A DNA stretch of 64,000 bases from Thiobacillus denitrificans ATCC 25259 (GCF_000012745.1 NC_007404.1:2418001-2482000), one strand, 5' to 3'; positions 39,782 to 50,702 are shown, counted from the first letter of the stretch. Translations and numbers: made by a program. The notes: generated by a model not told the origin, from the letters alone.

Positions 39782-40228
39782 ATGTCGCTGCGGACCCGCA
39801 TCACCGACGACATGAAGAGCGCCATGCGCGCCAAGGAAACGGCGCGCCTCGGTACGATCCGCCTGCTGCTGGCTGCCATCAAGCAGAAAGAGGTCGACGA
39901 CCGTACCGAGCTAGACGATGCGGCCGTCACCGGCATCGTCGAGAAACTGATCAAGCAACGCAAGGATTCGATCGGCCAGTTCGCAGCTGCCGGGCGGGAC
40001 GATCTCGTCGCCGCTGAACAGGCCGAACTCGCCGTTCTGCTGACCTATCTCCCCGAGCAATTGTCGGCCGACGAGGTGGAAACAGCGGTCGCCCACGCGA
40101 TCAGCGAGTCCGGTGCAACTTCCGTCAAAGATATGGGCAAGGTCATGACGCTGCTGAAGCCGCGTCTCGCCGGCCGGGCCGACATGGCGCAGGTTTCCGC
40201 GCTCATCAAGGCGCGCTTGGCAGGCTGA
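39782..40228 (+). CDS. yqeY: GatB/YqeY domain protein
   Basis: A 148-residue helical protein homologous to the C-terminal tail domain of the amidotransferase subunit GatB (MKSAMRAKETARLGTIRLLLAAIKQKEVD, LTYLPEQLS, DMGKVM). It is commonly inserted between rpsU and dnaG, as here. It may bind tRNA or other RNA, but its role is unknown. Confidence 0.93.
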   Translation: MSLRTRITDDMKSAMRAKETARLGTIRLLLAAIKQKEVDDRTELDDAAVTGIVEKLIKQRKDSIGQFAAAGRDDLVAAEQAELAVLLTYLPEQLSADEVETAVAHAISESGATSVKDMGKVMTLLKPRLAGRADMAQVSALIKARLAG

Positions 40229-40277
40229 CCCTTCGCCCGGCCCAGCCCCAGCCGGCCGGGTCTATCATGCGGTAAAC

Positions 40278-41975
40278 ATGATTCCGCGCGATTTCATCGA
40301 TACCCTGCTGAGCCGCGTCGACATTGTCGACGTGATTGACCGACGGGTTCCCCTCAAGAAAGCCGGCCAGAACTACCAGGCCTGCTGCCCCTTTCACAGC
40401 GAAAAGACGCCGTCCTTCACGGTCAGTCCCAGCAAGCAGTTCTACCACTGCTTCGGTTGCGGCGCCCACGGCACCGCGCTCGGCTTCCTAATGGAATACG
40501 AGCACATGAGCTTTCCCGACTCCGTCGCCGCGCTTGCCGAGGACGCGGGCCTGCCGATGCCGGAATCGAGCCTCGAACCCGAGCGTCCGAAACCACCGCC
40601 AGCGCTGTGGGACGCGCTAGAACAAGCGGCACGCTTCTACAAGCAGCAACTCAAGCAGGCACCGCATGCGATCGACTACCTCAAGCAGCGCGGCCTGAGC
40701 GGCGCCATCGCCGCGCGCTACGGTATCGGTTACGCTCCCGACGGATCGCCGCTCAAACGCGTTTTCGCCGACTACGACGCAGAGGCGCTCGCCGCCTCGG
40801 GACTGGTCGTCGACAACGAAGGCCGACGCTACGACCGCTTCCGCGACCGCATCATGTTTCCCATCCGCAACGTCAAGGGTCAGATCGTCGGCTTCGGCGG
40901 CCGGGTGCTCGGGCAGGGCGAGCCGAAATACCTGAACTCCCCGGAAACGCCGCTGTTTCACAAAGGCTCGGAAATCTACGGGCTGTTCGAAGCGCGTGCC
41001 GCGATCAAGCGCGCGGCGCGGGTCGTCGTCGTCGAGGGCTATATGGACGTCGTGGCGCTCGCGCAGCACGGCGTCGAATTCGCCGTCGCGACGCTCGGCA
41101 CGGCGACGACGCCCGTCCACGCGCGCACGCTTCTGCGCCATAGCGACCGGCTTGTCTACGCCTTCGATGGCGACGCCGCCGGGCGCAAGGCCGCGTGGCG
41201 GGCGCTGGAAAACAGCCTCGAAGCGCTGCAGGACGGCAAGGAAGTCAGCTTCCTGTTCCTGCCTGAAGGCGAGGATCCGGACAGCTACATCCGCGACCAC
41301 GGCTGCGACGCCTTTCTGCGACTCCTCGACAATGAAACCTTGCCCTTGTCGGCGTTCCTGATGCGCGAACTCGCGCGCGGCCGACGACTCGACACTCAGG
41401 AAGGCCAGGCGACCCTGTTGAAGGACGCCAAGCCGCTGCTGGAAAAAATCGGCGCACCGCTGCTCGCACGCCTCATTCAGCGTCAAATCGCGGAGTTGAC
41501 GCAACTTCAGGTCGGCGATCTCAGCGCAATGGGCCTGCGACCGGTCGCGTCCCGCCCGCTTCCGCCGCGCCAACAACGCCGCATCGCCCCTTCGCGCCTC
41601 CGGGGTTTGGCACGCATTCTGCTAATGAATCCGCAGCGGGCAAGCGAAGTCGAGCCGCTTTGGTTCGATGCGCGCGATCCGCTCCATGCGACGGCAGGCG
41701 AACTGATCGCCTGGCTGCGCGAAGTGGGGCCGCTCAGGCTGCACACATTGGCGGAAGCCGCGAAGGGCAGCGGCATGGAAGACTTCGTCAATGAACTGAT
41801 GGTCGATTTACTCGACAAAGATGACACCTGGGACTGGAACGCGGAGTTCGAAGGTGCCGTCCAACAACTACGCGACGACTGGCGCCGCCGCCGGGTGCAG
41901 GAATTGGCGGCCCGTCCGCTCGCCAGCCTGTCGGTCGAAGAGCGCCGCGAACTGGGTGACTTGGCACGCTCGTAG
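40278..41975 (+). CDS. dnaG: DNA primase
   Basis: Synthesises RNA primers for replication. The 565-residue protein has a CHC2 zinc finger (CPFHSEKTPSF...YHCFGCGAHG), the RNA polymerase domain (DRIMFPIRNVKGQIVGFGGR), a TOPRIM region (VVVVEGYMDVVAL and YAFDGDAAGRKA) and a C-terminal helicase-binding domain. It is followed by rpoD, which has an additional promoter. Confidence 0.97.
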   Translation: MIPRDFIDTLLSRVDIVDVIDRRVPLKKAGQNYQACCPFHSEKTPSFTVSPSKQFYHCFGCGAHGTALGFLMEYEHMSFPDSVAALAEDAGLPMPESSLEPERPKPPPALWDALEQAARFYKQQLKQAPHAIDYLKQRGLSGAIAARYGIGYAPDGSPLKRVFADYDAEALAASGLVVDNEGRRYDRFRDRIMFPIRNVKGQIVGFGGRVLGQGEPKYLNSPETPLFHKGSEIYGLFEARAAIKRAARVVVVEGYMDVVALAQHGVEFAVATLGTATTPVHARTLLRHSDRLVYAFDGDAAGRKAAWRALENSLEALQDGKEVSFLFLPEGEDPDSYIRDHGCDAFLRLLDNETLPLSAFLMRELARGRRLDTQEGQATLLKDAKPLLEKIGAPLLARLIQRQIAELTQLQVGDLSAMGLRPVASRPLPPRQQRRIAPSRLRGLARILLMNPQRASEVEPLWFDARDPLHATAGELIAWLREVGPLRLHTLAEAAKGSGMEDFVNELMVDLLDKDDTWDWNAEFEGAVQQLRDDWRRRRVQELAARPLASLSVEERRELGDLARS

Positions 41976-42012
41976 CTTGCTGGGCGCGCCGGGACATTGC
42001 CCCGTTTTACGG

Positions 42013-42018
42013 TATAAT
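42013..42018 (+). promoter_or_regulatory. -10 element of an internal rpoD promoter
   Basis: A perfect TATAAT lies between dnaG and rpoD in ACGGTATAATGAGCGG. Transcription would begin near 42025, only a few bases before the first in-frame ATG (42031). This favours the downstream GTG (42088) as the translation start. No convincing -35 is visible. Confidence 0.55.
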
Positions 42019-42087
42019 GAGCGGTTTTGAATGATTTTTTCCGGCGCGGTCCATAGCGTAACGGAAAACATAAGCGGAGAAAAGCCT

Positions 42088-44000
<1,913 letters not shown>

Positions 44001-44001
<1 letters not shown>

Positions 44002-44024
44002 AGCCCCGCCGCCCGGCGGGGCTT
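44001..44024 (+). terminator. Hairpin terminator after rpoD
   Basis: AAGCCCCGCCG (44001-44011) is perfectly complementary to CGGCGGGGCTT (44014-44024), overlapping the last base of the rpoD stop. The T-run is short (TTTT at 44030-44033), just before the tRNA gene, so termination may be incomplete and partly process the tRNA transcript. Confidence 0.65.
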
Positions 44025-44034
44025 CCACGTTTTC

Positions 44035-44111
<77 letters not shown>

Positions 44112-44159
44112 TTCACCCGGCATCGGCGATAATCACCCCGATAAAAAAGGGGGTAGCGG

Positions 44160-44774
44160 ATGGAAGGGGAAGTCAGAAGAAACGGCGAGCGACGTCTGCA
44201 GATCCTGCAGGCGCTCGCGACGATGCTTCAGGAACCACAGCCGGAGAAAATCACCACGGCGGCACTCGCCGCGCGGGTCGGAGTGTCGGAAGCTGCACTC
44301 TATCGTCATTTTTCCAGCAAGGCGCAAATGTACGAAGGGCTGATCGAATTCATCGAGCAGACGCTTTTCGGCCTGATCGCGCGCATCGTTGCCGACACGC
44401 ATTCGCCGCCTGCCCAGGTCGAAGCCATCCTCGTCACGCTCCTGAGCTTCGCGACGAAAAATCCCGGGATGACACGCGTGCTGATCGGCGAGGCGCTGGT
44501 CCACGAAAACACGCGCCTGCAAAAGCGCATCAATCAACTGCAGGACCGGATCGAAGCGCAGTTACGGCAGTGCCTGCGTCTCGGCGGCGACAGGCTGGCG
44601 AATGCGAGCGCACCGCTCGCCAATCTGCTGCTCTGTCTGGTCGTGGGTCGTTGGCACCAATACGCGAAGAGCGGCTTCACGCGCGGCCCCGAGGGCGACG
44701 TCGCGTTCATGCTGTCACACCTGCTCGCAGACGCCGCGTCTACAGGTTCAGCGCGAGCGACAGACCGGGCATAG
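44160..44774 (+). CDS. slmA: Nucleoid occlusion factor SlmA (TetR family)
   Basis: A DNA-binding regulator of 204 aa that blocks Z-ring assembly over the nucleoid. The HTH (ITTAALAARVGVSEAALYRHFSSKAQMYEGLIEFIE) and the ligand/dimer domain (LLSFATKNPGMTRVLIGEALVHENTRLQ) match SlmA rather than a drug-responsive TetR. The ATG directly follows AGGGGGTAGCGG. Its 3' end overlaps the convergent moeB gene by 27 bases. Confidence 0.88.
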   Translation: MEGEVRRNGERRLQILQALATMLQEPQPEKITTAALAARVGVSEAALYRHFSSKAQMYEGLIEFIEQTLFGLIARIVADTHSPPAQVEAILVTLLSFATKNPGMTRVLIGEALVHENTRLQKRINQLQDRIEAQLRQCLRLGGDRLANASAPLANLLLCLVVGRWHQYAKSGFTRGPEGDVAFMLSHLLADAASTGSARATDRA

Positions 44775-45503
44775 GGGATCGCGGCGCAGTTTCATGACGC
44801 GGGCGTCGCTGCGCAAGCCGTCCCACAACAGCAGCCGGCCGACAAGAGGGTCGCCGACGCCGGCCAACAACTTCAGAACTTCGGACGCCTGCATCGCGCC
44901 GATTACGCCGACGAGCGGGGAGAACACGCCGGCCTCGGCACAGCGCAATTCCGGCTCGCCGGCTTCGTCCGGAAACAGGCAGTGGTAGCAGGGGCTGCCG
45001 GCGCGGCCTGGGGCGAACACCGCGAGCTGCCCCGAAAAGCCGATGGCCGCGCCCGACACGAGCGGCTTGCCGAAGCGCACGCACGCCGCATTGACTGCGT
45101 GGCGGGTGGCGAAGTTGTCGGAGGCGTCGACGACGACGTCGACCTGCGCGACCGCCGCCTCGAGCGCGGCGCCGGCAAGCGCTTCGCCGCGTGCGTCGAC
45201 TTCGATCGTCGGATTGATCGCCTGCACGCTGCGGGCAAGAGATTCTGCCTTGTTCTCGCCGATGGCGGCGCTGCCGTGTCCGATCTGGCGCTGCAGGTTG
45301 CTCAGGTCGACGCGGTCGCCGTCGGCCAGAACGAGTCGTCCTACGCCGGCGGCACCGAGGTAGAGCGCGACCGGACAACCCAGGCCGCCGGCGCCGACGA
45401 CGAGCACCGAAGCGGCCGAGATCTGCATCTGGCCGGTCACACCCAGTTCAGGCAGGAGGATGTGCCGGCTGTAGCGCAGCAGCAGATCGTCGTTCAGCTC
45501 CAT
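44748..45503 (-). CDS. moeB: MoeB/ThiF/HesA-family sulfur-carrier adenylyltransferase
   Basis: E1-like enzyme that adenylates the C-terminal glycine of MoaD or ThiS, supporting molybdopterin and thiamine synthesis. The 251 residues begin MELNDDLLLRYSRHILLPELG; ATP-binding VVGAGGLGCPVALYLGAAGVG, DLSNLQRQIGH and DASDNFATRHAVN are present. Zinc cysteines occur in CYHC and CPVC. MoeB versus ThiF cannot be resolved from sequence. It follows a small unknown gene by 13 bases on the same strand. Confidence 0.9.
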   Translation of the reverse strand: MELNDDLLLRYSRHILLPELGVTGQMQISAASVLVVGAGGLGCPVALYLGAAGVGRLVLADGDRVDLSNLQRQIGHGSAAIGENKAESLARSVQAINPTIEVDARGEALAGAALEAAVAQVDVVVDASDNFATRHAVNAACVRFGKPLVSGAAIGFSGQLAVFAPGRAGSPCYHCLFPDEAGEPELRCAEAGVFSPLVGVIGAMQASEVLKLLAGVGDPLVGRLLLWDGLRSDARVMKLRRDPLCPVCRSR

Positions 45504-45516
45504 CGAGAACCCGGGC

Positions 45517-45912
45517 TTACTTGTACCCGCGCCACTCCTCCGGCGTGTCGTCGCGGTCCCCGTGAAGATGAAGTTCGTACACCCGCATGAAGGCCTGCTG
45601 CGATTTCGCCTCCGGCTCGTCGGCCGCGACGTTGCGCCGCTGCACGCTTTCACAGAAGTACGCAAGCGCGCGCCGGAGCCTGCTGAGCAGGCTGTTGTCG
45701 AGATGAAAGCCCTGACTGGAGAGGGCCGTTTCCAAACCCTCGAGCGTGTATTCGCAGACGTGGTAGGTCACGAGCAGCCGATTGCGCTCGGCCTCCATGA
45801 CGACTTGCAGCCCTTCGAGTCCTTCGAGCAGGACCCGCGCGCGTTCGACCTGGCCGGGCGGCAGGGAATGGAAGACGATTTCCCGATTTTTCTCCAGATC
45901 ACACGGTCGCAT
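45517..45912 (-). CDS. Hypothetical protein with ferredoxin-like (HMA-like) fold pattern
   Basis: A 131-residue protein. Residues 10-75 follow a beta-alpha-beta-beta-alpha-beta pattern (REIVFHSL / GQVERARVLLEGL / VVMEAERNRLLVTY / TLEGLETALSSQG) like heavy-metal-associated or ACT-type modules, but no CxxC is present. The C-terminal half is helical and charged with FCESVQRRN and ends EEWRGYK. It lies 13 bases upstream of moeB and is probably co-transcribed; a link to sulfur-carrier or metal handling is only contextual. Confidence 0.7.
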   Translation of the reverse strand: MRPCDLEKNREIVFHSLPPGQVERARVLLEGLEGLQVVMEAERNRLLVTYHVCEYTLEGLETALSSQGFHLDNSLLSRLRRALAYFCESVQRRNVAADEPEAKSQQAFMRVYELHLHGDRDDTPEEWRGYK

Positions 45913-45994
45913 GCCCAGGCCCGACAGACTAGTGAGATGCAGTATAGCCGCGTTGGACGCTGCCGGCAGGGAACGCGCCGGCAGGTCGACAGCC

Positions 45995-47401
45995 TCAGTG
46001 CGCCTGGAGAATCTGCAGGCCTTTCAGCAGGTTCAGCGCCTGATTGACCTGGAAATCGTTCTTGGACACGATTTCACCGGGTTCGAGCGGTGCGAGCGGC
46101 TTTCTTTCCCGCGAGGGCTGCTCCGCGGGCCCGGCCTCGTCGTCGGCCGGCACGACGATGGACGTACCCTCCTTGTCGGAAGGATTGGCCAGGTGCTTGG
46201 CGAGGTCGGCCTCGCGGATGCCGAGGCCGTCGTCTTCCGACGGCATGCTCGGATCCTCGACGACGATGTCGGGTTCGATGCCTTTGGCCTGGATCGAGCG
46301 CCCGTTCGGCGTGAAATAGCGGGCGGTCGTGAGCTTGATCGCGGTGCCGTTGCCGAGCGGCAGGATGGTCTGCACCGAGCCCTTGCCGAAGGTGCGCGTG
46401 CCCATGACCACGGCGCGCTTGTGGTCCTGCAGCGCGCCGGCCACGATCTCCGAGGCCGACGCCGAGCCGCTGTTGACGAGCACGACCATTGGCACCTGTT
46501 TCACGCCCTGCGGCAGGTTCTTCAGGTAGTCCGCCTGCATCGGGCGCAGATAGTTTTCGCGGCGCGCGGTGAGCTGCATCTTGGCATCCGGCGTGCGCCC
46601 CTCGGTGTAGACGACGAGTGCGTCGGGCTTGACGAACGCTGCGGTGACGGCGACCGCGCCGTTGAGAAGACCGCCGGGGTCGTTGCGCAGGTCGAGGATG
46701 AGGCCCTTGAGCGGCGCCTTGTTGTTCTTGTACAGCGCGTTCAGGGCTTCCGCCAGCAGTTCCCCGGTGTGCTCCTGGAACTGGGTGACACGCACATAGC
46801 CGTAGCCGCTTTCCATGAGCTTCGACTTGACGCTGCGGATCTTGATGATCGCGCGCGTGAGCGTCAGCACGATCGGTTTGTCGACGCCCTTGCGCGCGAC
46901 GGTGAGCCGGATTTTCGAACCCGGCTTGCCGCGCATGCGCTTGACGGCGTCGTTGAGCGCCATGCCCTTCACCGGGGTGTCGTCGAGCTTGACGATGAGG
47001 TCGCCGGGCTTCACGCCGGCCTTGAATGCGGGCGTATCCTCGATCGGCGAAACGACCTTGATGAAGCCCTCTTCCATCCCGACTTCGATGCCCAGCCCGC
47101 CGAATTCGCCCTGGGTCCCGACCTGCAGGTCCTTGAATCCCTCGACGTCGAGATAGGCGGAGTGCGGATCGAGGCCGGTCAGCATGCCGTTGATCGCCTC
47201 GGTGATGAGTTTCTTGTCCTCGACCGGCTCGACGTAGTCGTTCTTGACCCGCGCGAACACGTCGGTGAATGCGCGCAACTCCTCGATTGGCAGCGGCGCC
47301 CCGGCCTCCTTGTCGGCGATCGCCGAAAGATTGAGCGTGAGGGCAGCGCCCGCCAGCACGCCGGCCACACCGACGAGAACGAATTTCGACTTCTGTGTCA
47401 T
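45995..47401 (-). CDS. ctpA: Carboxyl-terminal processing protease (S41 family)
   Basis: A 468-residue periplasmic protease with an N-terminal signal/anchor (FVLVGVAGVLAGAALTLNLSA), a PDZ domain (IEVGMEEGFIKVVSPIEDTPAFKAGVKPGD) and the catalytic domain. The serine is in VLVNSGSASASEIVAGAL and the lysine in GTRTFGKGSVQT. It probably trims cell-wall enzymes and lipoproteins. It starts 1 base after the envC stop, giving the conserved gpmI-envC-ctpA order. Confidence 0.94.
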   Translation of the reverse strand: MTQKSKFVLVGVAGVLAGAALTLNLSAIADKEAGAPLPIEELRAFTDVFARVKNDYVEPVEDKKLITEAINGMLTGLDPHSAYLDVEGFKDLQVGTQGEFGGLGIEVGMEEGFIKVVSPIEDTPAFKAGVKPGDLIVKLDDTPVKGMALNDAVKRMRGKPGSKIRLTVARKGVDKPIVLTLTRAIIKIRSVKSKLMESGYGYVRVTQFQEHTGELLAEALNALYKNNKAPLKGLILDLRNDPGGLLNGAVAVTAAFVKPDALVVYTEGRTPDAKMQLTARRENYLRPMQADYLKNLPQGVKQVPMVVLVNSGSASASEIVAGALQDHKRAVVMGTRTFGKGSVQTILPLGNGTAIKLTTARYFTPNGRSIQAKGIEPDIVVEDPSMPSEDDGLGIREADLAKHLANPSDKEGTSIVVPADDEAGPAEQPSRERKPLAPLEPGEIVSKNDFQVNQALNLLKGLQILQAH

Positions 47402-47402
47402 C

Positions 47403-48641
47403 TCACTTCACCCACCCGAGGGGATTAACAGGGCGGCTCTGATGCCGCATTTCAAAGTACAGGCCGGAGTCCGGTTGGCCCCCGCTGTTGCCCACCGCGG
47501 CGATAGGATCGCCGGGTTTAACCCGCTCGCCCACCTGCTTATACAGACTTTCATTATTGCTGTACAGGCTCATGTAGCCCTCGCCGTGGTCGACGATGAT
47601 GAGGTTGCCGAACCCTCGCAACCACTCGGCGAAAACGACCTGGCCGGCCGCAATCGCCTTCACGGCGCTACCTTGCGCGGCACGGATGAAGATGCCTTTC
47701 CAGCTCGTCCCGCCGCCTTCTCTCGGAGCACCAAAACGGTTCATCAGTTCCCCGGCGACTGGAAGGTGCAGCGATCCCTTGAGCCGGGAGAACGGCCGAT
47801 CCGACTCGAACGCGACCGGCGTTTCGGTATTGACGCCGAGCGGTCGCCGCGACCGGGACGATTCGGCTGTCGAGGGCGCGCTCTTCCGCGCCGCGCGCTT
47901 CCGTGCCGCCTCGCGCGCGGCCTGCTCAGCCATGACACGGTTGAGGCGCTGCACGAGTCGGGTCAGGTTGCGCTCGTCGCGCTTGAGATTGGAAATTTCG
48001 CGACGCTGTTGCTGTATCTGAAGCGAGAGCTTCTGCAGCGTCTGCTCGCGCGCCTGCTTGTCAGCCACAAGCTTGCGCTGCTCGGCCTCGCGTGCGGCCT
48101 GTAGCTCGGTCAGCTCGCTCGTCTTTTCCGCCGCCTGCTGCTCGAGCATCGCGAGCTGCGCGAGATCGGCCCGCAGCGTCGCGATCATCGCGTGACGGGC
48201 GCGCGAGACGTGGGAAAGATAACGCAGGTCGCGCGCGGCCTGGTTCGGATCGCCACCGTTGAGCACGAGTTTGAGCGGGTCGCCCTGGCCGCGCCGATAG
48301 GCGCTCTTGAGCACATGCGCCAGGCGCTCCTGTTGTTCCGTCACACGATCCGCGGTCAGCCGCGCCTGCGCGCCGAGCTTCTGCAGTTCGCCGTGTGCCT
48401 GGGCGCGCTTCTGATCGAGCTCACGCAACTGGCGCACGCCGCTGCTGATGGCGCGTTCGGAGTCCCGCAGCGCATCGACCGCCTCCTTGCGGTCGGCCTG
48501 CGTATCCCGGAATTGCTGCTGAAGCGTCTGCAGGCGCTGCTTGAGTGCGTCGAGCTCGGACCGCTTGCGGCTGGCCTGATCGGCCGCGGCGTACAGCGGC
48601 AGGCAGAGCAGCAACAGGATGAGGAAGCGTTTTCCGTTCAC
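47403..48641 (-). CDS. envC: Murein hydrolase activator EnvC
   Basis: A 412-residue periplasmic protein: signal peptide (cleavage after AAA), long coiled coil (about residues 25-260, Q/R/E-rich heptads) and a C-terminal M23/LytM domain (GFGNLIIVDHGEGYMSLYSNNESLYKQVGERVKPGDPIA). The zinc-site histidine of active LytM enzymes is replaced in SLYSNNES, matching EnvC, which is inactive itself and activates amidases AmiA/AmiB at the division site. It follows gpmI by 30 bases. Confidence 0.93.
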   Translation of the reverse strand: MNGKRFLILLLLCLPLYAAADQASRKRSELDALKQRLQTLQQQFRDTQADRKEAVDALRDSERAISSGVRQLRELDQKRAQAHGELQKLGAQARLTADRVTEQQERLAHVLKSAYRRGQGDPLKLVLNGGDPNQAARDLRYLSHVSRARHAMIATLRADLAQLAMLEQQAAEKTSELTELQAAREAEQRKLVADKQAREQTLQKLSLQIQQQRREISNLKRDERNLTRLVQRLNRVMAEQAAREAARKRAARKSAPSTAESSRSRRPLGVNTETPVAFESDRPFSRLKGSLHLPVAGELMNRFGAPREGGGTSWKGIFIRAAQGSAVKAIAAGQVVFAEWLRGFGNLIIVDHGEGYMSLYSNNESLYKQVGERVKPGDPIAAVGNSGGQPDSGLYFEMRHQSRPVNPLGWVK

Positions 48642-48671
48642 CCTCGCGCGCTTACTCGAAGGGCCGCGCGT

Positions 48672-50213
48672 TTACTCGAACGCAAGCAGCGATTCCCCGC
48701 TCATTTCGGGTGGCTGCGGCAGACCCATCATTCTGAGCAGCGTCGGGCTGACGTCCTCCAGAGCCCCGGTCTCGGCCAGACTCGCGTGGCGACGGCCGAC
48801 GAAGATCACGGGCACGAGATTCATGGTGTGTGCGGTGTGCGCCTGGCCGGTTTCGGCGTCGAGCATGAGTTCGGCGTTGCCGTGGTCAGCCGTGATCAGG
48901 ACCTCGCCGCCGCGGGCGAGCTGCGCCTCGACGACGCGGCCGAGGCAGGTGTCGACGGTCTCGATCGCCTTGATCGCCGCCTCGAGATTGCCGGTGTGGC
49001 CGACCATGTCGGGATTGGCGTAGTTGCAGACGATGAGGTCGTACTGCTTGCTGCCGATCGCGGCGAGCAGCTTTTCCGTTACCTCGAAGGCACTCATCTC
49101 AGGCTTGAGATCATAGGTCGCGACGTCCGGCGACGACACGAGGATGCGGTCCTCGCCCGGGAACGACACTTCCTCGCCACCGTTGAAGAAGAAGGTCACG
49201 TGCGGATACTTCTCGGTCTCGGCGATGCGCAACTGGCGCAGCCCGAGGTTGGCGACGTATTCGCCGAGCCCGTTCTTGATGCGTTCGGGAGGGAACGCGA
49301 CCGACACGTCGAAATCGTCGCTGTAGCCGGTCAGCGTGCAGTAGGTCGCCAGACGCGGCGTGCGTTCACGCTCGAACTCGCTGAAGTCGGGCTCGATGAA
49401 AGGTCGCGACAATTGGCGTGCGCGGTCGGAGCGGAAATTCAGGAAAATGACCGAATCGCCGTCCTCCATCGTCACCGGCCTGCCGTCGGCCGGCACGATC
49501 GCGGTCGCCTTGACGAACTCGTCGGTCTCGCCGCGCGCGTAGGCCGCTTCGAGTCCGGCCTGTGCAGACCCGGCGCTGAACTCGGCCGCGCCTTGAGTCA
49601 GGAGGTCGTAGGCCGATTTCACACGTTGCCAACGACGATCGCGGTCCATCGCAAAGTAGCGGCCGATCATCGACGCAACATGACCGACCCCGGCCTGCGC
49701 TATCTTGTCGGTCAGGCGGCGCAGGTAGAGTTCGGCGCTCTTGGGCGGCGTGTCGCGGCCATCGAGAAACACGTGCAGGCAGACCTTGCTGAGCCCCTCG
49801 CGCGCGGCCAGATCGAGCAGGGCATGGAAATGCAACTCGTGGCTGTGCACGCCGCCGTCCGACAGCAGGCCCAGGACGTGCAGGGTCTTGCCGTTGTCGC
49901 GCGCCAGATGCACGGCGTTCAGCAAGGCCGGGTTGGTGTAGAAGTAACCCGACTCGATCGCGCGGTCGATGCGGGTGAATTCCTGGTACACGACCCGCCC
50001 CGCCCCGATATTGAGATGGCCGACCTCGGAATTGCCCATCTGCCCCTTCGGCAGCCCGACCTCCGACTCGGAGGCGTGGATGAGGGTGTGCGGATGGTGC
50101 TTCCAGAGCCGGTCCCAATTCGGCTTGTTGGCCTGTGCAATCGCATTGTTCGCGCGTTCGTCGCGGCAGCCAAACCCGTCGAGGATGATGAGGAGAACCG
50201 GCAGGGCTTTCAT
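48672..50213 (-). CDS. gpmI: 2,3-bisphosphoglycerate-independent phosphoglycerate mutase
   Basis: Di-manganese enzyme interconverting 3- and 2-phosphoglycerate. The 513-residue protein begins VLLIILDGFGCRDERANNAI, with the phospho-serine loop QMGNSEVGHLNIGAGRVVYQ, SDGGVHSHELHFHALL, DGRDTPP and C-terminal metal sites DHGNAELM and HTAHTMNLVPVI. It is first in the gpmI-envC-ctpA run and divergent from the ArsR-type gene. Confidence 0.96.
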   Translation of the reverse strand: MKALPVLLIILDGFGCRDERANNAIAQANKPNWDRLWKHHPHTLIHASESEVGLPKGQMGNSEVGHLNIGAGRVVYQEFTRIDRAIESGYFYTNPALLNAVHLARDNGKTLHVLGLLSDGGVHSHELHFHALLDLAAREGLSKVCLHVFLDGRDTPPKSAELYLRRLTDKIAQAGVGHVASMIGRYFAMDRDRRWQRVKSAYDLLTQGAAEFSAGSAQAGLEAAYARGETDEFVKATAIVPADGRPVTMEDGDSVIFLNFRSDRARQLSRPFIEPDFSEFERERTPRLATYCTLTGYSDDFDVSVAFPPERIKNGLGEYVANLGLRQLRIAETEKYPHVTFFFNGGEEVSFPGEDRILVSSPDVATYDLKPEMSAFEVTEKLLAAIGSKQYDLIVCNYANPDMVGHTGNLEAAIKAIETVDTCLGRVVEAQLARGGEVLITADHGNAELMLDAETGQAHTAHTMNLVPVIFVGRRHASLAETGALEDVSPTLLRMMGLPQPPEMSGESLLAFE

Positions 50214-50264
50214 GAAAAAGTTCGTTATTACCTGACTCGTTTACAAGGAATTATTTTAATATAT

Positions 50265-50286
50265 GCGTGATTGCTAATCTATACGC
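50265..50286. promoter_or_regulatory. Inverted-repeat operator candidate upstream of the ArsR-type gene
   Basis: GATTGCTAATC (50269-50279) is a perfect 4-bp dyad around GCT. GCGT (50265-50268) and ACGC (50283-50286) extend the symmetry with a 3-base offset. The site lies in an AT-rich stretch (TTATTTTAATATAT just upstream) in an otherwise GC-rich genome. It is ~90 bases before the ArsR-type gene and ~55 bases from the gpmI start, so it could autoregulate that gene. Confidence 0.4.
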
Positions 50287-50372
50287 GACCGCCAAAGTCG
50301 CGGGAAATGTGGCGCGCAAGCGCGTGGGGACAAGCCTCCAGACCGCGCCTGCGGGACCCAAGGATCGAGGGA

Positions 50373-50702
50373 ATGAATATGGCAGCTGAGTGGGATGAAG
50401 TGGATCTCCTGGACAAGGACGAGCACATCGAGCAGGCCTCGCGTGCGATGAAGGCCATGTCCCATCCGCTGCGGCTCAAGATTCTTTGCGTGCTCGGCGA
50501 CAAGGAAGTCAGCGTCCAGGACATCGTCGACCACGTCGGTACCTCGCAAAGCAATATCTCGCAACACCTTGCGATCCTGCGCGACAAGGGCGTCCTGCGG
50601 ACGCGCAAGGACGCCAACCGTGTGTTCTACCGCGTGGGCGATACGCGCACGCTCAAGCTGTTGGGCATGATGCGCGACGTGTTCTGCGGTTTCACCAAAT
50701 AA
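50373..50702 (+). CDS. ArsR-family regulator, SqrR/BigR/YgaV-like persulfide-sensor candidate
   Basis: A 109-residue winged-helix repressor. The recognition helix is SQSNISQHLAILRDKGVL. Two cysteines, C39 (LRLKILCVL) and C105 (RDVFCGF), are 66 residues apart, the spacing of the redox dithiol in SqrR (C41/C107) and BigR (C42/C108), which form a tetrasulfide with reactive sulfur species. The metal-binding motifs of ArsR/SmtB (ELCVCDL) are absent. A second ATG two codons in fits the GAGG ribosome-binding site better. Downstream DUF2892, rhodanese, Grx and Trx genes agree with sulfur sensing. Confidence 0.82.
   Translation: MNMAAEWDEVDLLDKDEHIEQASRAMKAMSHPLRLKILCVLGDKEVSVQDIVDHVGTSQSNISQHLAILRDKGVLRTRKDANRVFYRVGDTRTLKLLGMMRDVFCGFTK

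Noticed and set aside
42031-42087. ATG start for rpoD giving 19 extra residues
   Set aside because: It lies 13 bases after a perfect -10 element and the residues are not sigma-factor-like; the GTG at 42088 has a ribosome-binding site.
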